DNA of 64,000 nt from Marinobacter sp. SS5-14b. Lineage in GTDB: Bacteria > Pseudomonadota > Gammaproteobacteria > Pseudomonadales > Oleiphilaceae. This document shows, in pieces, positions 18,210 through 27,152 of this stretch. The stretch spans positions 620,001-684,000 of the forward strand of contig NZ_JASSVM010000002.1 in assembly GCF_030541005.1 (NCBI RefSeq), given 5' to 3'. The notes below the pieces were generated by a model, which had not been told where the DNA came from, did not search any database, and saw only the letters and a list, made by a program, of their open reading frames with translations. The translations under genes were made by a program, and so were the position numbers. Within the stretch, counting starts at the first letter, position 1; every line of letters begins with the position of its first letter.

Positions 18210-19766
18210 ATGGCAGTATCCCGCCACTCCCTGTTCCACCAGTTTGCTGCCTCTGATTGGGGCGGTTTTCTCAAGGGTGTTGAAAAAGAAGGCCTGAGAG
18301 CGGATGCCCGCGGGTTCATTGCCCACACGCCGCATCCCCAGGCGCTGGGTTCGGCGCTGACCCATCCACGGATCACAACCGACTACTCGGAATCATTGCT
18401 GGAGCTGATTACACCGGTGTTCAGCAATACCACCGACATGCTGGCCTCCTTGCGGGATACCCACCGGTTTGTGCAACAGCACTTGAAAGATGAAGTGTTC
18501 TGGGCCGCCAGCATGCCCTGTGAAATTAATGGTAATGACAGTATCCCCATTGCTGAATACGGTAGCTCCAACATTGGCCAGCTAAAGCATGTATACCGGC
18601 AGGGTCTATCGGTGCGTTATGGCCGTGTGATGCAGAGCATTGCGGGTGCGCACTACAACCTGTCGCTGCCAGACAGCTTCTGGCAGAAGTGGCAGCAAGT
18701 AACCGGTGACACAGCGACGCTGAAAGATTTCAAATCCGACCAGTACTTCTGGCTGATCCGGAACTTTCGCCGTCGTAGCTGGCTGTTGATGCTGTTGTTC
18801 GGCGCTTCTCCTGCGCTGGATGCCAGCTTTGTCGCGGGCGTGAAACACGATCTTGAACGGTTTGATGACCGCACCTGGCAAGGTCAGCACGCGACTTCCC
18901 TCAGGATGGGAGACTTGGGTTACCACAACAATGCGCAGGCCTCGCTGAACATCTGCTTTAATGAGCTTGAAACCTATACCCGAACCCTGGACCGCGCCAT
19001 TCATACCAATTGGCCAGCCTATGAAGCGATAGGCACTCGCCGGGGCGATGAGTTTATTCAGATCAACACCAGCGTTCTGCAGATCGAAAACGAGTATTAC
19101 AGTGCGGTTCGGCCGAAGCGCACCACTGAGCGTGGTGAAAAGCCGATACAGGCCCTGGATGCACGGGGTGTGGAATACATCGAGGTGCGGTGTCTGGACC
19201 TTGACCCCTTCTCGCCGATTGGGATCAATCGTGAACAGATCGACTTCCTCGACCTGTTCCTGCTGGATTGCCTGTTGACAGAGTCGCCCAGAATTGGCGA
19301 TGCGGAGTGTGAGCGCCTCGACGACAATTACAAAGATGTGGTCGCAAAAGGTCGCTGGCAGGAACTGTCGCTGTGTCAGGGCGGTCAGCGGGTGCCAGTG
19401 GGTTCTGCTGCCCATGAGCTGCTGGAACGCCTGCAGCCGCTGGCAGAATTGCTGGATGGCTGGGGCGGAAGTGAGACCTATCGGTCTGCCCTGTCGGCTC
19501 AGCGCAACAAGTTGCAGGGCCAGGACTGGTCGGTGCCGTCTGCGAGGGTGCTCGAGGCCATGAGTGCTTCCGGCCTGGGCCACAGAGACTGGGTGTTTGA
19601 GCTGTCAAAAGCGCACCAGGAAACCCTGCGATCTGAAGCAATGTCCGGGGAGCAACAGGCTGAGTTCGAAGCCATGACTCGAGACTCCCTGGCGGAGCAA
19701 GCAGCCATGGAAGCCAGTGATAGTCAGCCTTTTGCCGAGTTTCTGGCGGACTACCTGAAGTCCTGA
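18210..19766 (+). CDS. gshA: Glutamate-cysteine ligase
   Basis: First enzyme of glutathione synthesis: joins glutamate and cysteine with ATP in the cytoplasm. The 518-residue length matches the E. coli-type (proteobacterial) GshA. I chose ATG 18210 because CAGGAG stands 8 bases upstream and residues from there (SRHSLFHQF) begin the conserved region. An upstream in-frame ATG at 18153 has no such site. Conserved blocks include KGVEKEGLR, TDYSESLLELITPV, the MPC...YGSSNIGQLKHVYR block and the catalytic-region YIEVRCLDLDPF. Confidence 0.95.
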   Translation: MAVSRHSLFHQFAASDWGGFLKGVEKEGLRADARGFIAHTPHPQALGSALTHPRITTDYSESLLELITPVFSNTTDMLASLRDTHRFVQQHLKDEVFWAASMPCEINGNDSIPIAEYGSSNIGQLKHVYRQGLSVRYGRVMQSIAGAHYNLSLPDSFWQKWQQVTGDTATLKDFKSDQYFWLIRNFRRRSWLLMLLFGASPALDASFVAGVKHDLERFDDRTWQGQHATSLRMGDLGYHNNAQASLNICFNELETYTRTLDRAIHTNWPAYEAIGTRRGDEFIQINTSVLQIENEYYSAVRPKRTTERGEKPIQALDARGVEYIEVRCLDLDPFSPIGINREQIDFLDLFLLDCLLTESPRIGDAECERLDDNYKDVVAKGRWQELSLCQGGQRVPVGSAAHELLERLQPLAELLDGWGGSETYRSALSAQRNKLQGQDWSVPSARVLEAMSASGLGHRDWVFELSKAHQETLRSEAMSGEQQAEFEAMTRDSLAEQAAMEASDSQPFAEFLADYLKS

Positions 19767-19834
19767 GGCCTCTTGGCATCACAGTCCGAAAGGGACGTGC
19801 CGCACAGAACGCATATTACAGTTTGCCGTCTCCG

Positions 19835-19867
19835 TTACCTGCTGTTACTTTTGTTAACATCAGGTAA
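19835..19867 (+). promoter_or_regulatory. Stem-loop in the rmf 5' untranslated region
   Basis: TTACCTG (19835-19841) pairs with CAGGTAA (19861-19867) and, after one mismatch, TGTTA (19843-19847) pairs with TAACA (19855-19859) around a CTTTTGT loop. The stem ends immediately before the ribosome site GGGAG (19868-19872). It may control rmf translation or mRNA stability, or be a protein operator (inference). Confidence 0.6.
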
Positions 19868-19879
19868 GGGAGATGCGTT

Positions 19880-20098
19880 GTGGCAAGAGATATCAAGCTC
19901 GGTTGGGATGTAGAAGCGCTGAACAAAGCCTACCGCCAGGGATACATGGCGGCCACAATGGGTATGGACAAAACCCGTTGCCCCTATCGTGGTGAGGTCA
20001 TCATTGCGGCGTGGGAAGCCGGCTGGGATGACGCTGAGCAGGCTGTGCATGCCCAGAAACAGCACCAGGAAGACAGCCTGTTCTCACGTATTGCCTGA
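19880..20098 (+). CDS. rmf: Ribosome modulation factor
   Basis: 72-residue protein that dimerises 70S ribosomes into inactive 100S particles in stationary phase. The diagnostic block QGYMAATMGMDKTRCPY followed by AAWEAGWDDA matches E. coli RMF (RGYQAGIAGRSKEMCPY...WLGGWREA). It is longer than E. coli RMF (55) at both ends, with a charged Gln/His C-terminal tail. It starts with GTG 8 bases after GGGAG. A stem-loop lies just upstream. Confidence 0.93.
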   Translation: MARDIKLGWDVEALNKAYRQGYMAATMGMDKTRCPYRGEVIIAAWEAGWDDAEQAVHAQKQHQEDSLFSRIA

Positions 20099-20102
20099 AT
20101 GC

Positions 20103-20573
20103 CTAGCGCTGAACCACGAATTCTGTAAACAGCACGCCGGTGATGGTTTCGCCGGTTTTCTGCTCTTCCAGTACCGCATTTATCCGGCGGGTTGCCTCGT
20201 CTCGCAACGTTTGCTGACCTTCCATTGAAGACAGCGTGTCCAGATTGGTCTGCTCCCCGAACAGCATAACCATCTCATGTCGCAACCGCGGCATGTGAGC
20301 TTCCACCGCCGTCCGCACGGTTGCACCCGATGCCCTGATGGTTACGGACGCCTTCAGGTAGTTGATCTTGGTGCCCGGCTCCCCGACGTGAGTGACGAAC
20401 GCCGGCTCCATGGCAATGTAGTCGGTCACGCCTTTTTCTTCGGATGCACTTTCCTCAACTTCTGCGGGTTCTTCGGCCAGTGCTGGATTGTGCGAGAGCA
20501 GTATGGCAGAAAGCGCCCATACCAGATGCAGGGCAAATTTACGGAGACTAGTCATGGGCTTGATGATATTCAT
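20103..20573 (-). CDS. FliL-like periplasmic protein
   Basis: 156 residues (146 if MTSLRKFALHL, starting at 20543, is used). A signal sequence or single membrane anchor (HLVWALSAILLSHNPALAEE) is followed by an acidic linker and a FliL-type domain: TDYIAMEPAFVTHVG, YLKASVTIRA, MPRLRHEMVMLFG and a C-terminal TGVLFTEFVVQR. FliL supports the flagellar motor, but no other flagellar gene is nearby. This stand-alone paralogue is tail-to-tail with rmf (4 bases apart) and divergent from dsbB. Confidence 0.75.
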   Translation of the reverse strand: MNIIKPMTSLRKFALHLVWALSAILLSHNPALAEEPAEVEESASEEKGVTDYIAMEPAFVTHVGEPGTKINYLKASVTIRASGATVRTAVEAHMPRLRHEMVMLFGEQTNLDTLSSMEGQQTLRDEATRRINAVLEEQKTGETITGVLFTEFVVQR

Positions 20574-20632
20574 GGGGTACGATTGGGTCCATCAGCTATG
20601 TGTATCCAACATCATGATTCCGGGGTGACGTT

Positions 20633-21139
20633 TTGACAAGCAGATGGGTGTTTGGCTTTGTTTTTCTGGTCTGTGCGGCGCTGCTCGGGGTGGCGTTTTA
20701 TATGGAGCACGTTATGGGCCTCGAACCATGCCCCCTGTGCTGGCTCCAGCGCTTCGGCTTTATGGGGGCCGGACTGGTCAGCCTCGTGGCCTTTTTGCAT
20801 GGCCCGCTCGGGTTTGGCCGCAGGGTGTACGGAGTGTTTCTGGTTCTCACGGCCGGCGCCGGCCTCGGTGTCGCCGGGCGTCAACTCTGGCTGCAGAACC
20901 TGCCGGCCGATCAGGTGCCTGCCTGCGGGCCGTCGGTCGACTACATGCTGCAGGTTCTGCCGTGGCTGGACGTGCTTAAAACCGCCTTGCGCGGCACTGG
21001 GGACTGCGCTGAGGTGGTTTGGCGGTTTCTGGGCTTGAGTATTCCGGGTTGGACAGCCGTGTTTTTTGTGCTGTTGATTGTGCTTGGATTGGTCATGATG
21101 TTTCGCCGCGACCGCCCGAGCAGTTGGGTGCAGAGCTGA
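20633..21139 (+). CDS. dsbB: Disulfide bond formation protein DsbB
   Basis: 168-residue inner-membrane quinone reductase that reoxidises DsbA. Four membrane segments are visible. The first redox pair is C33/C36 in EPCPLCWLQR after membrane segment 1. The second periplasmic pair is in PACGPS and GDCAEV. It starts with TTG behind GGGGTGA; the next in-frame start (GTG at 20645) would cut into the first membrane helix. The organism also has trxA in this window. Confidence 0.93.
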   Translation: MTSRWVFGFVFLVCAALLGVAFYMEHVMGLEPCPLCWLQRFGFMGAGLVSLVAFLHGPLGFGRRVYGVFLVLTAGAGLGVAGRQLWLQNLPADQVPACGPSVDYMLQVLPWLDVLKTALRGTGDCAEVVWRFLGLSIPGWTAVFFVLLIVLGLVMMFRRDRPSSWVQS

Positions 21140-21243
21140 AATAGTTGCGGCTCACCTTGGCCATGGGGTAACTTGACTGCTCGATGTAAGAATCAGATGA
21201 ACGGCCACTGACCGGACAGAGTGACTGAGGGGAGACAGGCGTC

Positions 21244-21723
21244 ATGTTGGAAAATTGCCGGAATGCCAGAGAGCGCTGGGGCGGCGTCAGCGAATTGATA
21301 GATCGCTGGCTGAAAGAGCGCCAGCAGTTGCTTGTTCATTACTGCGAGCTGTCCGGGGAAAGTGACTTTTCCAAGACCGATGCGTTGAAGCAGAAGCTTG
21401 TGCGCCTGTGCGAAGTGTTGGTGGATTACGTGTCAGCCGGGCACTTCGAGGTATATGAACAGCTGATTCAGGAAGCCCGCGAGTTCAATGATGGTGGCCT
21501 GGAACTGGCGGCCAAAGTGTACCCCCAGATTGAAAAAACCACAGAAGTTGCCTTGAACTTCAATGACCGAGTGGATGGGCGCATTCTGAGCGAGCAGGAA
21601 ATCGAGGCTCTGTTTGCAGAATTGTCCAGCCTGGGAGAAGTGCTGGCCAGCCGGTTCGAAATGGAAGATTTCCTGATTGAGAACCTGCACACTGCCCACG
21701 CTGGCAAGCTGGCGTCTGCCTGA
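21244..21723 (+). CDS. rsd: Regulator of sigma D (Rsd/AlgQ)
   Basis: 159-residue cytoplasmic anti-sigma factor that binds sigma-70 region 4 and frees core polymerase for alternative sigma factors in stationary phase. It matches Rsd/AlgQ throughout: the N-terminal LIDRWLKERQQLLVHYCEL, the LVDYVSAGHFEVYEQL block, KVYPQIE and the C-terminal SLGEVLASRFEMEDFLI. In pseudomonads the same protein (AlgQ) affects alginate genes. A terminator follows. Confidence 0.94.
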   Translation: MLENCRNARERWGGVSELIDRWLKERQQLLVHYCELSGESDFSKTDALKQKLVRLCEVLVDYVSAGHFEVYEQLIQEAREFNDGGLELAAKVYPQIEKTTEVALNFNDRVDGRILSEQEIEALFAELSSLGEVLASRFEMEDFLIENLHTAHAGKLASA

Positions 21724-21758
21724 GCGTCAGCTCGGTGTCATGATAGGGTGTGGCTCTA

Positions 21759-21796
21759 AAAACACCGGTCTGATGGCTCAGACCGGTGTTTTTTTA
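21759..21796 (+). terminator. Rho-independent terminator after rsd
   Basis: The stem AAACACCGGTCTGA/TCAGACCGGTGTTT with a short loop is followed by seven T residues. It may also act for the convergent FKBP gene. Confidence 0.9.
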
Positions 21797-21810
21797 TGCG
21801 CCCAAGAAGC

Positions 21811-22515
21811 TTAGTTCGCTTCCGGATTGATCTTCAGTAGCTCCACGTCAAAGATCAGGGTTTCATTCGGTGCAATCGCCTGATTACCGGTGGGCCCGTA
21901 AGCAAGGTCAGCCGGGATATAGAGCTTATAGCGGGCACCTTCGCTCATCAGTTGCAGGCCTTCAATCCAGCCGGGAATGACCTGGCCAACACCAAAGGTT
22001 GTTGGTTCGCCACGATCCCGTGAGCTATCAAACACTTCACCGTTGATCAATTCGCCGGTGTAATGAACCCGAACCCGGTCGGAAGCTGTTGGCTTTTCAC
22101 CGCTACCTTCTTCAATCACTTCGTACTGCAGGCCGGATTCTGTGGTTTCAACGCCATTCCGCTTTGCGTTCTCCGCCAGGAATGCCTCACCTGCCTCCAG
22201 GTTCTTCTGTGCGAGTTCTTCGTATTGTTGCTCCTGCTGTGCCTGCATGTCTTTCTGATAGGCCACCAGCGCTGTCTGGATTTCCTCCCGGCTCAGTCGC
22301 TTGGCGTCTTCCTCTCCCGACTGGCCATGCTCAAAGCCTTGAATAAACTGCTGCATATGAAGATCTGGCAGGTCATTGCTCATGCGCTCACCCATGACCA
22401 ACCCCATGCCGTAACTGACTTTCTCAGACGTGGTTTCGAGCGACGGATCCTGCTCGGTGGTGGAGCAACCGGCAACGAAACCGGCCATGGCGATGACTAA
22501 CAGAGTTTTCTTCAT
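21811..22515 (-). CDS. FKBP-type peptidyl-prolyl isomerase, lipoprotein (Mip/FkpA-like)
   Basis: 234 residues. The N-terminus is a lipoprotein signal peptide with lipobox VAGC (Cys17). An N-terminal dimerisation region (KVSYGMGLVMGERM, then a long Glu/Gln-rich helix) precedes an FKBP domain from about residue 130 (SDRVRVHYTGELINGEVFDSS, GWIEGLQLMSEG, PADLAYG, LIFDVELLKI). It is a periplasmic folding factor of the Mip/FkpA/FklB type; the lipobox suggests membrane attachment. The C-terminus ends three residues after the last FKBP strand. Confidence 0.92.
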   Translation of the reverse strand: MKKTLLVIAMAGFVAGCSTTEQDPSLETTSEKVSYGMGLVMGERMSNDLPDLHMQQFIQGFEHGQSGEEDAKRLSREEIQTALVAYQKDMQAQQEQQYEELAQKNLEAGEAFLAENAKRNGVETTESGLQYEVIEEGSGEKPTASDRVRVHYTGELINGEVFDSSRDRGEPTTFGVGQVIPGWIEGLQLMSEGARYKLYIPADLAYGPTGNQAIAPNETLIFDVELLKINPEAN

Positions 22516-22638
22516 GAATAGGTCCTTTGCGCGTTTTACAGGGCTCTGTGGCTCTGTTGGAATTGGAAATTGGACAAGTTAACGGGTTCGGCACAAGTAT
22601 GCCACTGAACAGTTGTTAAGGCTGAGGCCTGGTTACCG

Positions 22639-23022
22639 TCATGACCCGTTGTTGGCAGGAGCGCCGTTCAAAGAGAAGGGGGCACGGTAGGGAGATTGCC
22701 AGTCGTTGTCTGGATCGGTTGCGCGCTCTTCGACGGGTGATGGGCTGGTGCGTTCTATCGCCAGTGCGTTCCAGGGACCTGTAGCCGGCGGTTGATCGGC
22801 GTAGTGCCAGTTGCCATCGGTATCTTGCCATTTAAAAACGATGTCGGGCCCATCTGTCGGGGCCGGTGAGGGCAGCAGGCCTTCAAACGCGGGAATCACC
22901 TTTGCCTGTTGGGCAGGCGCCTGGGTTGACACCTGATCGGGGTCACCGAGGCCGAAAAACATCAGCAACAGCAACAGCCCCAGGGCCGGGAACGCCAGAC
23001 GGATGAGCCATTTCATCAGCAT
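22639..23022 (-). CDS. DUF4124-like membrane-anchored protein
   Basis: 127 residues from ATG 23022 (MLMKWLIRLAFPALG), chosen for the GGGAG 9 bases upstream and the overlap with the preceding gene stop. A single N-terminal membrane segment is followed by a periplasmic linker and the DUF4124 signature FKWQDTDGNWHYADQPP at about residues 70-86. Function unknown. It is translationally coupled to the TIGR02444-type gene, whose stop overlaps its start. Confidence 0.75.
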   Translation of the reverse strand: MLMKWLIRLAFPALGLLLLLMFFGLGDPDQVSTQAPAQQAKVIPAFEGLLPSPAPTDGPDIVFKWQDTDGNWHYADQPPATGPWNALAIERTSPSPVEERATDPDNDWQSPYRAPFSLNGAPANNGS

Positions 23023-23513
23023 GGCGCGTTGCTCCCGGTGCTCGCTGTTGCCAGCAGGCGGGCGAGATTTCGAATGTGGTTCATTGGCTGCGGTTCCCGT
23101 TTCGGAAGAGGTGCAGCCGCCAGCAGATTCTCCACGATGATCGTGTTGCAATCCTGCATGCTGCCCGCCTCCGGGTTGAGTTCGTTAAGCGTTTGCCATG
23201 CCAGCGCCAGTTCAGTTTGTTCGGCCTGAAGTTCAGCGTTGGCCAGTGCCTCCCGGAGTTCATGGCCATAACCATGTTGCTTGGGAATCGATTTTCGGGC
23301 CGAGCGAATGAGACCGGTTACACGACCGCGCCACTCTGTTACCTTAGCGTCCTCAATGCCGGTGAATACGCGCCCGTTCACGCCCAGCCATCCGGCACAC
23401 AGAATCCGGGTTACGCTCCAGCCATGTTCTTGCAGGTCAAGACAGGCTTTGGCCAGTTCTGGTTGTTGCCAGCAGGACAGAGCATAACGCCAGAGAGGAT
23501 TGTCCGGTTCCAT
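23016..23513 (-). CDS. TIGR02444 family protein (DUF2390)
   Basis: 165 residues with the family hallmarks near the N-terminus: NPLWRYALSCWQQPELAKACLDLQE and NGRVFTGIEDAKVTEWR. It is predicted cytoplasmic and helical, with no known function. It is divergent from yheS with 17 bases between the starts, so the two promoters must overlap the coding ends. This neighbour relation is common in pseudomonads. Confidence 0.85.
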   Translation of the reverse strand: MEPDNPLWRYALSCWQQPELAKACLDLQEHGWSVTRILCAGWLGVNGRVFTGIEDAKVTEWRGRVTGLIRSARKSIPKQHGYGHELREALANAELQAEQTELALAWQTLNELNPEAGSMQDCNTIIVENLLAAAPLPKREPQPMNHIRNLARLLATASTGSNAPC

Positions 23514-23530
23514 GGATTTAAAGTAGCTCT

Positions 23531-25477
23531 ATGTTAACGATAACCGATCTCAGTTTACAACGAGGCGGCGTCTGGTTGCTAGAAAACGTCAGTCTGACGG
23601 TTCAGCCCGGCCAGCGGGTCGCCATTGTTGGTGCCAACGGTGCCGGAAAGTCGAGTCTTTTCCAACTGTTGCTGGGCCAGCTGGCCCCCGAACAGGGCAG
23701 CGTATCGCTGCCGGGTGGCTGCCGAATTGCGCATATGGCACAGGAAGTTAAGGCGTCATCGCGTTCAGCGAGAGATTTCGTGCTGGACGGCGATTTCGAG
23801 CTGCGGCGACTGGAGAAAGAGCTGGCCGAAGCCGAAGCTCGGGGCGATGATCATGCGATTGCCCACCTGCACGGCGAGCTGGATATTCACGAAGCCTGGT
23901 CTGCCCCCCGTCGGGCGGAATCCCTGATACGGGGCCTGGGTTTTGCGGACAGTGATGCTGAACGACCGGTATCGGCCTTTTCCGGTGGCTGGCGAATTCG
24001 ACTGAACCTGGCTCAGGCCCTGATGCGTCCTTCCGACTTGTTGTTACTGGATGAGCCAACCAACCACCTGGACCTCGATGCTTGCCTGTGGCTGGAGAAC
24101 TGGTTACGCAAATACCAGGGCACGTTGCTGTTTATCTCCCATGACCGGGATTTTATGGACCGGGTTGCCACCCACCTGGTGCATTTCGACCAGAAAAAGC
24201 TGGCCCTGTACACCGGTAACTATTCCGCTTTTGAGGTTCAACGCAGTGAACGGTTGGCCCAGCAGCAGGCCAGCTTCGAGCGGCAACAGGCCCGGATTGC
24301 TGAAATCCAACGCTTTATCGATCGGTTCAAAGCCAAGGCCACCAAAGCGAAACAGGCCCAGAGCCGGGTTAAATCGCTGGAGCGTATGGAACGCATCGCT
24401 CCGGCCCACGTGGATTCGCCGTTCAGTTTTGAATTTCCGGTTGCGGAAAAGGTGTCCAACCCGTTGTTGTCGATCCGAAACGGCGTGGCCGGCCACGGCG
24501 ATACGGCCATTCTGCACAATGTGAATATTACGCTGTTGCCGGGTTCCCGAATTGGCTTGCTGGGCCCGAACGGTGCGGGTAAATCGACCTTTATGGACGC
24601 CCTGCGAGGCACCGGCACGTTGCTATCGGGCGAGCGAACCTGTGGTGAACACCTGGCCATTGGCTATTTTGCCCAGCATCAGCTGGAATCTCTGGATCTG
24701 GATGCGAGTCCGTTCCTGCACCTGCAGCGGCTGGCCCCCAGCGCGTCCGAGCAAAAGGTGCGAAACTTTCTGGGCGGCTTTGATTTTCATGGTGATGAGG
24801 CGCTCAGCCCCATCCGCTCTTTCTCCGGGGGTGAAAAGGCGAGGGTGGCACTGGCCGTGATTGCCTGGCAAAAGCCAAATCTGTTGCTGCTTGACGAGCC
24901 GACCAACCACCTGGATCTGGAAATGCGGCAGGCCCTCACCATGGCACTGCAGAACTTTGATGGTGCCATTGTGGTGGTTTCGCACGATCGCCATCTGTTA
25001 CGCAATACGGTGGATGAGTTTTGGTTGGTGTCGGATGGGGCCGTGAAGGAATACGACGGCGATCTCGAAGACTATGAGCGCTGGCTGGCGGACCGTCGAA
25101 AAGATGATGAGGAGCCGCCCAAGCGGCAAGTCGCGGAAGACGGCGGGCAGTCTCAGCAGGGCAATGGTGCAGGCACCGTGAGTGCCGATGAACGTAAGGC
25201 TCGTAAACGGCAGGAGGCCGAGCTACGCCAGAAGCTAAGCCCCTGGCGCAAGAAACAGAAGACCCTTGAAGCGCGTCTGGATCAGCTGCAGGCGCAGCTG
25301 GCATCGGTGGAGCAGGCTCTGGCTGACCCTTCCGTTTACGATGACCGTCAGAAGGTGAAGTTGAAGGAGCTGTTGGCGGAACAAACCCGACTCAAACGTG
25401 AGTTGGACGATACCGAAGCCGAATGGCTCGACGTCAGTGAGACGGTCGAAACCCTTGAAGCAGAACTTGCCGGTTAA
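23531..25477 (+). CDS. yheS: ABC-F family ATPase YheS
   Basis: 648-residue soluble ABC-F protein with two ATPase domains that acts on ribosomes. Domain 1 has GANGAGKS (about residues 34-41), FSGGWRIR and LLLDEPTNHLD. The linker/P-site tip region has RFKAKATKAKQAQSR. Domain 2 has GPNGAGKS, FSGGEKAR and LLLDEPTNHLD. The C-terminal coiled coil (about residues 560-648, KKQKTLEARLDQLQAQLA) is the YheS/Uup-type extension. The match to E. coli YheS (637) runs end to end. Confidence 0.94.
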   Translation: MLTITDLSLQRGGVWLLENVSLTVQPGQRVAIVGANGAGKSSLFQLLLGQLAPEQGSVSLPGGCRIAHMAQEVKASSRSARDFVLDGDFELRRLEKELAEAEARGDDHAIAHLHGELDIHEAWSAPRRAESLIRGLGFADSDAERPVSAFSGGWRIRLNLAQALMRPSDLLLLDEPTNHLDLDACLWLENWLRKYQGTLLFISHDRDFMDRVATHLVHFDQKKLALYTGNYSAFEVQRSERLAQQQASFERQQARIAEIQRFIDRFKAKATKAKQAQSRVKSLERMERIAPAHVDSPFSFEFPVAEKVSNPLLSIRNGVAGHGDTAILHNVNITLLPGSRIGLLGPNGAGKSTFMDALRGTGTLLSGERTCGEHLAIGYFAQHQLESLDLDASPFLHLQRLAPSASEQKVRNFLGGFDFHGDEALSPIRSFSGGEKARVALAVIAWQKPNLLLLDEPTNHLDLEMRQALTMALQNFDGAIVVVSHDRHLLRNTVDEFWLVSDGAVKEYDGDLEDYERWLADRRKDDEEPPKRQVAEDGGQSQQGNGAGTVSADERKARKRQEAELRQKLSPWRKKQKTLEARLDQLQAQLASVEQALADPSVYDDRQKVKLKELLAEQTRLKRELDDTEAEWLDVSETVETLEAELAG

Positions 25478-25504
25478 CCGCCGGCAACGGGCAGCTTTGT
25501 GGGA

Positions 25505-27031
25505 TCAGCGGGTGCCGATTTCCAGCACAAAGTCTTGTCGGGCCAGGAAGTCCCGCTCATTCTGAAGATCTGCCAGGGTCAGGGGCCGGTTATCCAGCCA
25601 GCCTTCCGGAAATTCGACAACCAGTTTGCTTTCATGGCCGTGAAGCTTGAACTCCGGAGGCTGCTCCAGGTTCCGTGAGCGCTGAATGACCACCGCCAGG
25701 CGCAGCAGCGCGCAGAGGTAGCGCAATCGGGGTTTCTCTTCCGGCTCCACGCCCTCAAATACGGCGGGTGAGAACTTGCGCCGGTGTCCTCGCACCAGGG
25801 TGGCAAGGTCGCGCTGGAACTGCTGGGTGAACCCTGGCAAATCGGAATACCGCAACAGGTAGGCGCCGTGTTTATGGTATTGGCTATGGGAAATGGTCAG
25901 GCCAATTTCATGGAGCCGGCAGGCCCAGCGCAGGACATCTTCATCGGCGGCGGTTCGCAGTCCCCATTGCCCGGCTACCTGCTCCCAGGCCGCGAGCGCC
26001 GTTTGCTCTACGGCGGCACCGTGAGCCTGGTCCACGTGGTAACGCTCCTGCAGTGCTGCAATGGTGCGCTCTCGCACGTCTTCATGCTGAATCCGCCCGA
26101 CAATATCGTACAGCAGACCTTCCCGCAGTGCGCCATCGGCAAACGCCATATCCTGAATGTCCAGTGAGCGAAAGGCGGCGAGCAGAATGGCAAAACCGGC
26201 CGGGAAAATAGTCTGCCGGTCTTCCCGTACGCCCAGTTCGGTCAGTTTTTCGACCTTGCCCATATCCACCAGGCGTTTGCGCAACTCTTCCATGGCAGGG
26301 CGGGTGATGGTGCCGTCGGTGAGTTTCAGGGTTGACAATACACTGCAAATGGCCTTGATAGACCCGGATGAGCCGACGGCACTCTGCCAGCCAACCGCGC
26401 GATAATGACGGCGGATGCTTTGCAGTTCCTGCTCTGCATGGGTAATGGCTTTGTCCATTTGCCGGCGGGTGATCTTGCCGTCAGGAAAGTATCGGTTGCG
26501 GAACGACACGCAGCCCATGTGCAGGCTTTCCAGCTCTTGTGGCTCAAAGCGCTGGCCGATAATGAACTCAGTGCTACCGCCACCGATATCAATCACCAGC
26601 CTGCGGCCTTCGTCGTCGGCAAGGGTGTGGGATACGCCAAGATAAATCAGGCGGGCTTCCTCTCGCCCGGCGATGACCTCCACAGGATAGCCGAGCACGG
26701 CTTCGGCCCTGTCGATGAATTCCTGAGCATTGCGGGCTACCCGCAGGGCGTTGGTGCCGACAATCTGGACGCCTTCGGTGGGCGTGCCCTGAAGCCGCTG
26801 TGCAAACCGGCTTAAACATTCGAGGGCCTTTTGCTGGGCCTCCTCGGTCAGGCGGTTGTACTGATCCAGCCCGGCTCCGAGCTGGACTTTTTCGCCCATC
26901 TTCTCAACGGTGCGTATTTCACCGTGAACCAGCCGGGCCACCACCATGTGGAAGCTGTTGGAGCCCATATCAATGGCTGCCAGCATGTCCGGGGAAGATA
27001 CAGCGTTCTCGGCGGTAGATGCGGCCGTCAC
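25505..27031 (-). CDS. ppx: Exopolyphosphatase
   Basis: 508-residue processive enzyme that removes phosphate from polyphosphate chain ends; related GppA hydrolyses pppGpp. ASKHA fold motifs: phosphate-1 AAIDMGSNSFHMVVAR (about residues 18-33) and phosphate-2 LVIDIGGGSTEFIIG. The C-terminal HD-type helical domain begins with LRWACRLHEIGLTISHSQYHKHGAYLL. Length fits Ppx. It starts with GTG 27031; ATG 26986 is an alternative. Its gene is divergent from trxA. Confidence 0.93.
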   Translation of the reverse strand: MTAASTAENAVSSPDMLAAIDMGSNSFHMVVARLVHGEIRTVEKMGEKVQLGAGLDQYNRLTEEAQQKALECLSRFAQRLQGTPTEGVQIVGTNALRVARNAQEFIDRAEAVLGYPVEVIAGREEARLIYLGVSHTLADDEGRRLVIDIGGGSTEFIIGQRFEPQELESLHMGCVSFRNRYFPDGKITRRQMDKAITHAEQELQSIRRHYRAVGWQSAVGSSGSIKAICSVLSTLKLTDGTITRPAMEELRKRLVDMGKVEKLTELGVREDRQTIFPAGFAILLAAFRSLDIQDMAFADGALREGLLYDIVGRIQHEDVRERTIAALQERYHVDQAHGAAVEQTALAAWEQVAGQWGLRTAADEDVLRWACRLHEIGLTISHSQYHKHGAYLLRYSDLPGFTQQFQRDLATLVRGHRRKFSPAVFEGVEPEEKPRLRYLCALLRLAVVIQRSRNLEQPPEFKLHGHESKLVVEFPEGWLDNRPLTLADLQNERDFLARQDFVLEIGTR

Positions 27032-27090
27032 GTTGATAGGCGTCCTGTGTGATGTGAACTTGCCCGTACTATAAGGGAAAGTTTATCGGT

Positions 27091-27123
27091 GTGTCAGTAA
27101 CTGACTGCGGTCATTACTGACAC
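27091..27123. repeat. Inverted repeat between ppx and trxA
   Basis: GTGTCAGTAA (27091-27100) pairs with TTACTGACAC (27114-27123). After a bulged C, TGAC/GTCA extend the stem around a TGCG loop. No T-run follows in either direction. It lies 60 bases upstream of the ppx start and 184 bases upstream of trxA, so it could be an operator or leader structure. Confidence 0.55.
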
Positions 27124-27152
27124 GAATCAAGCCGGCACACGATACAACCTGC

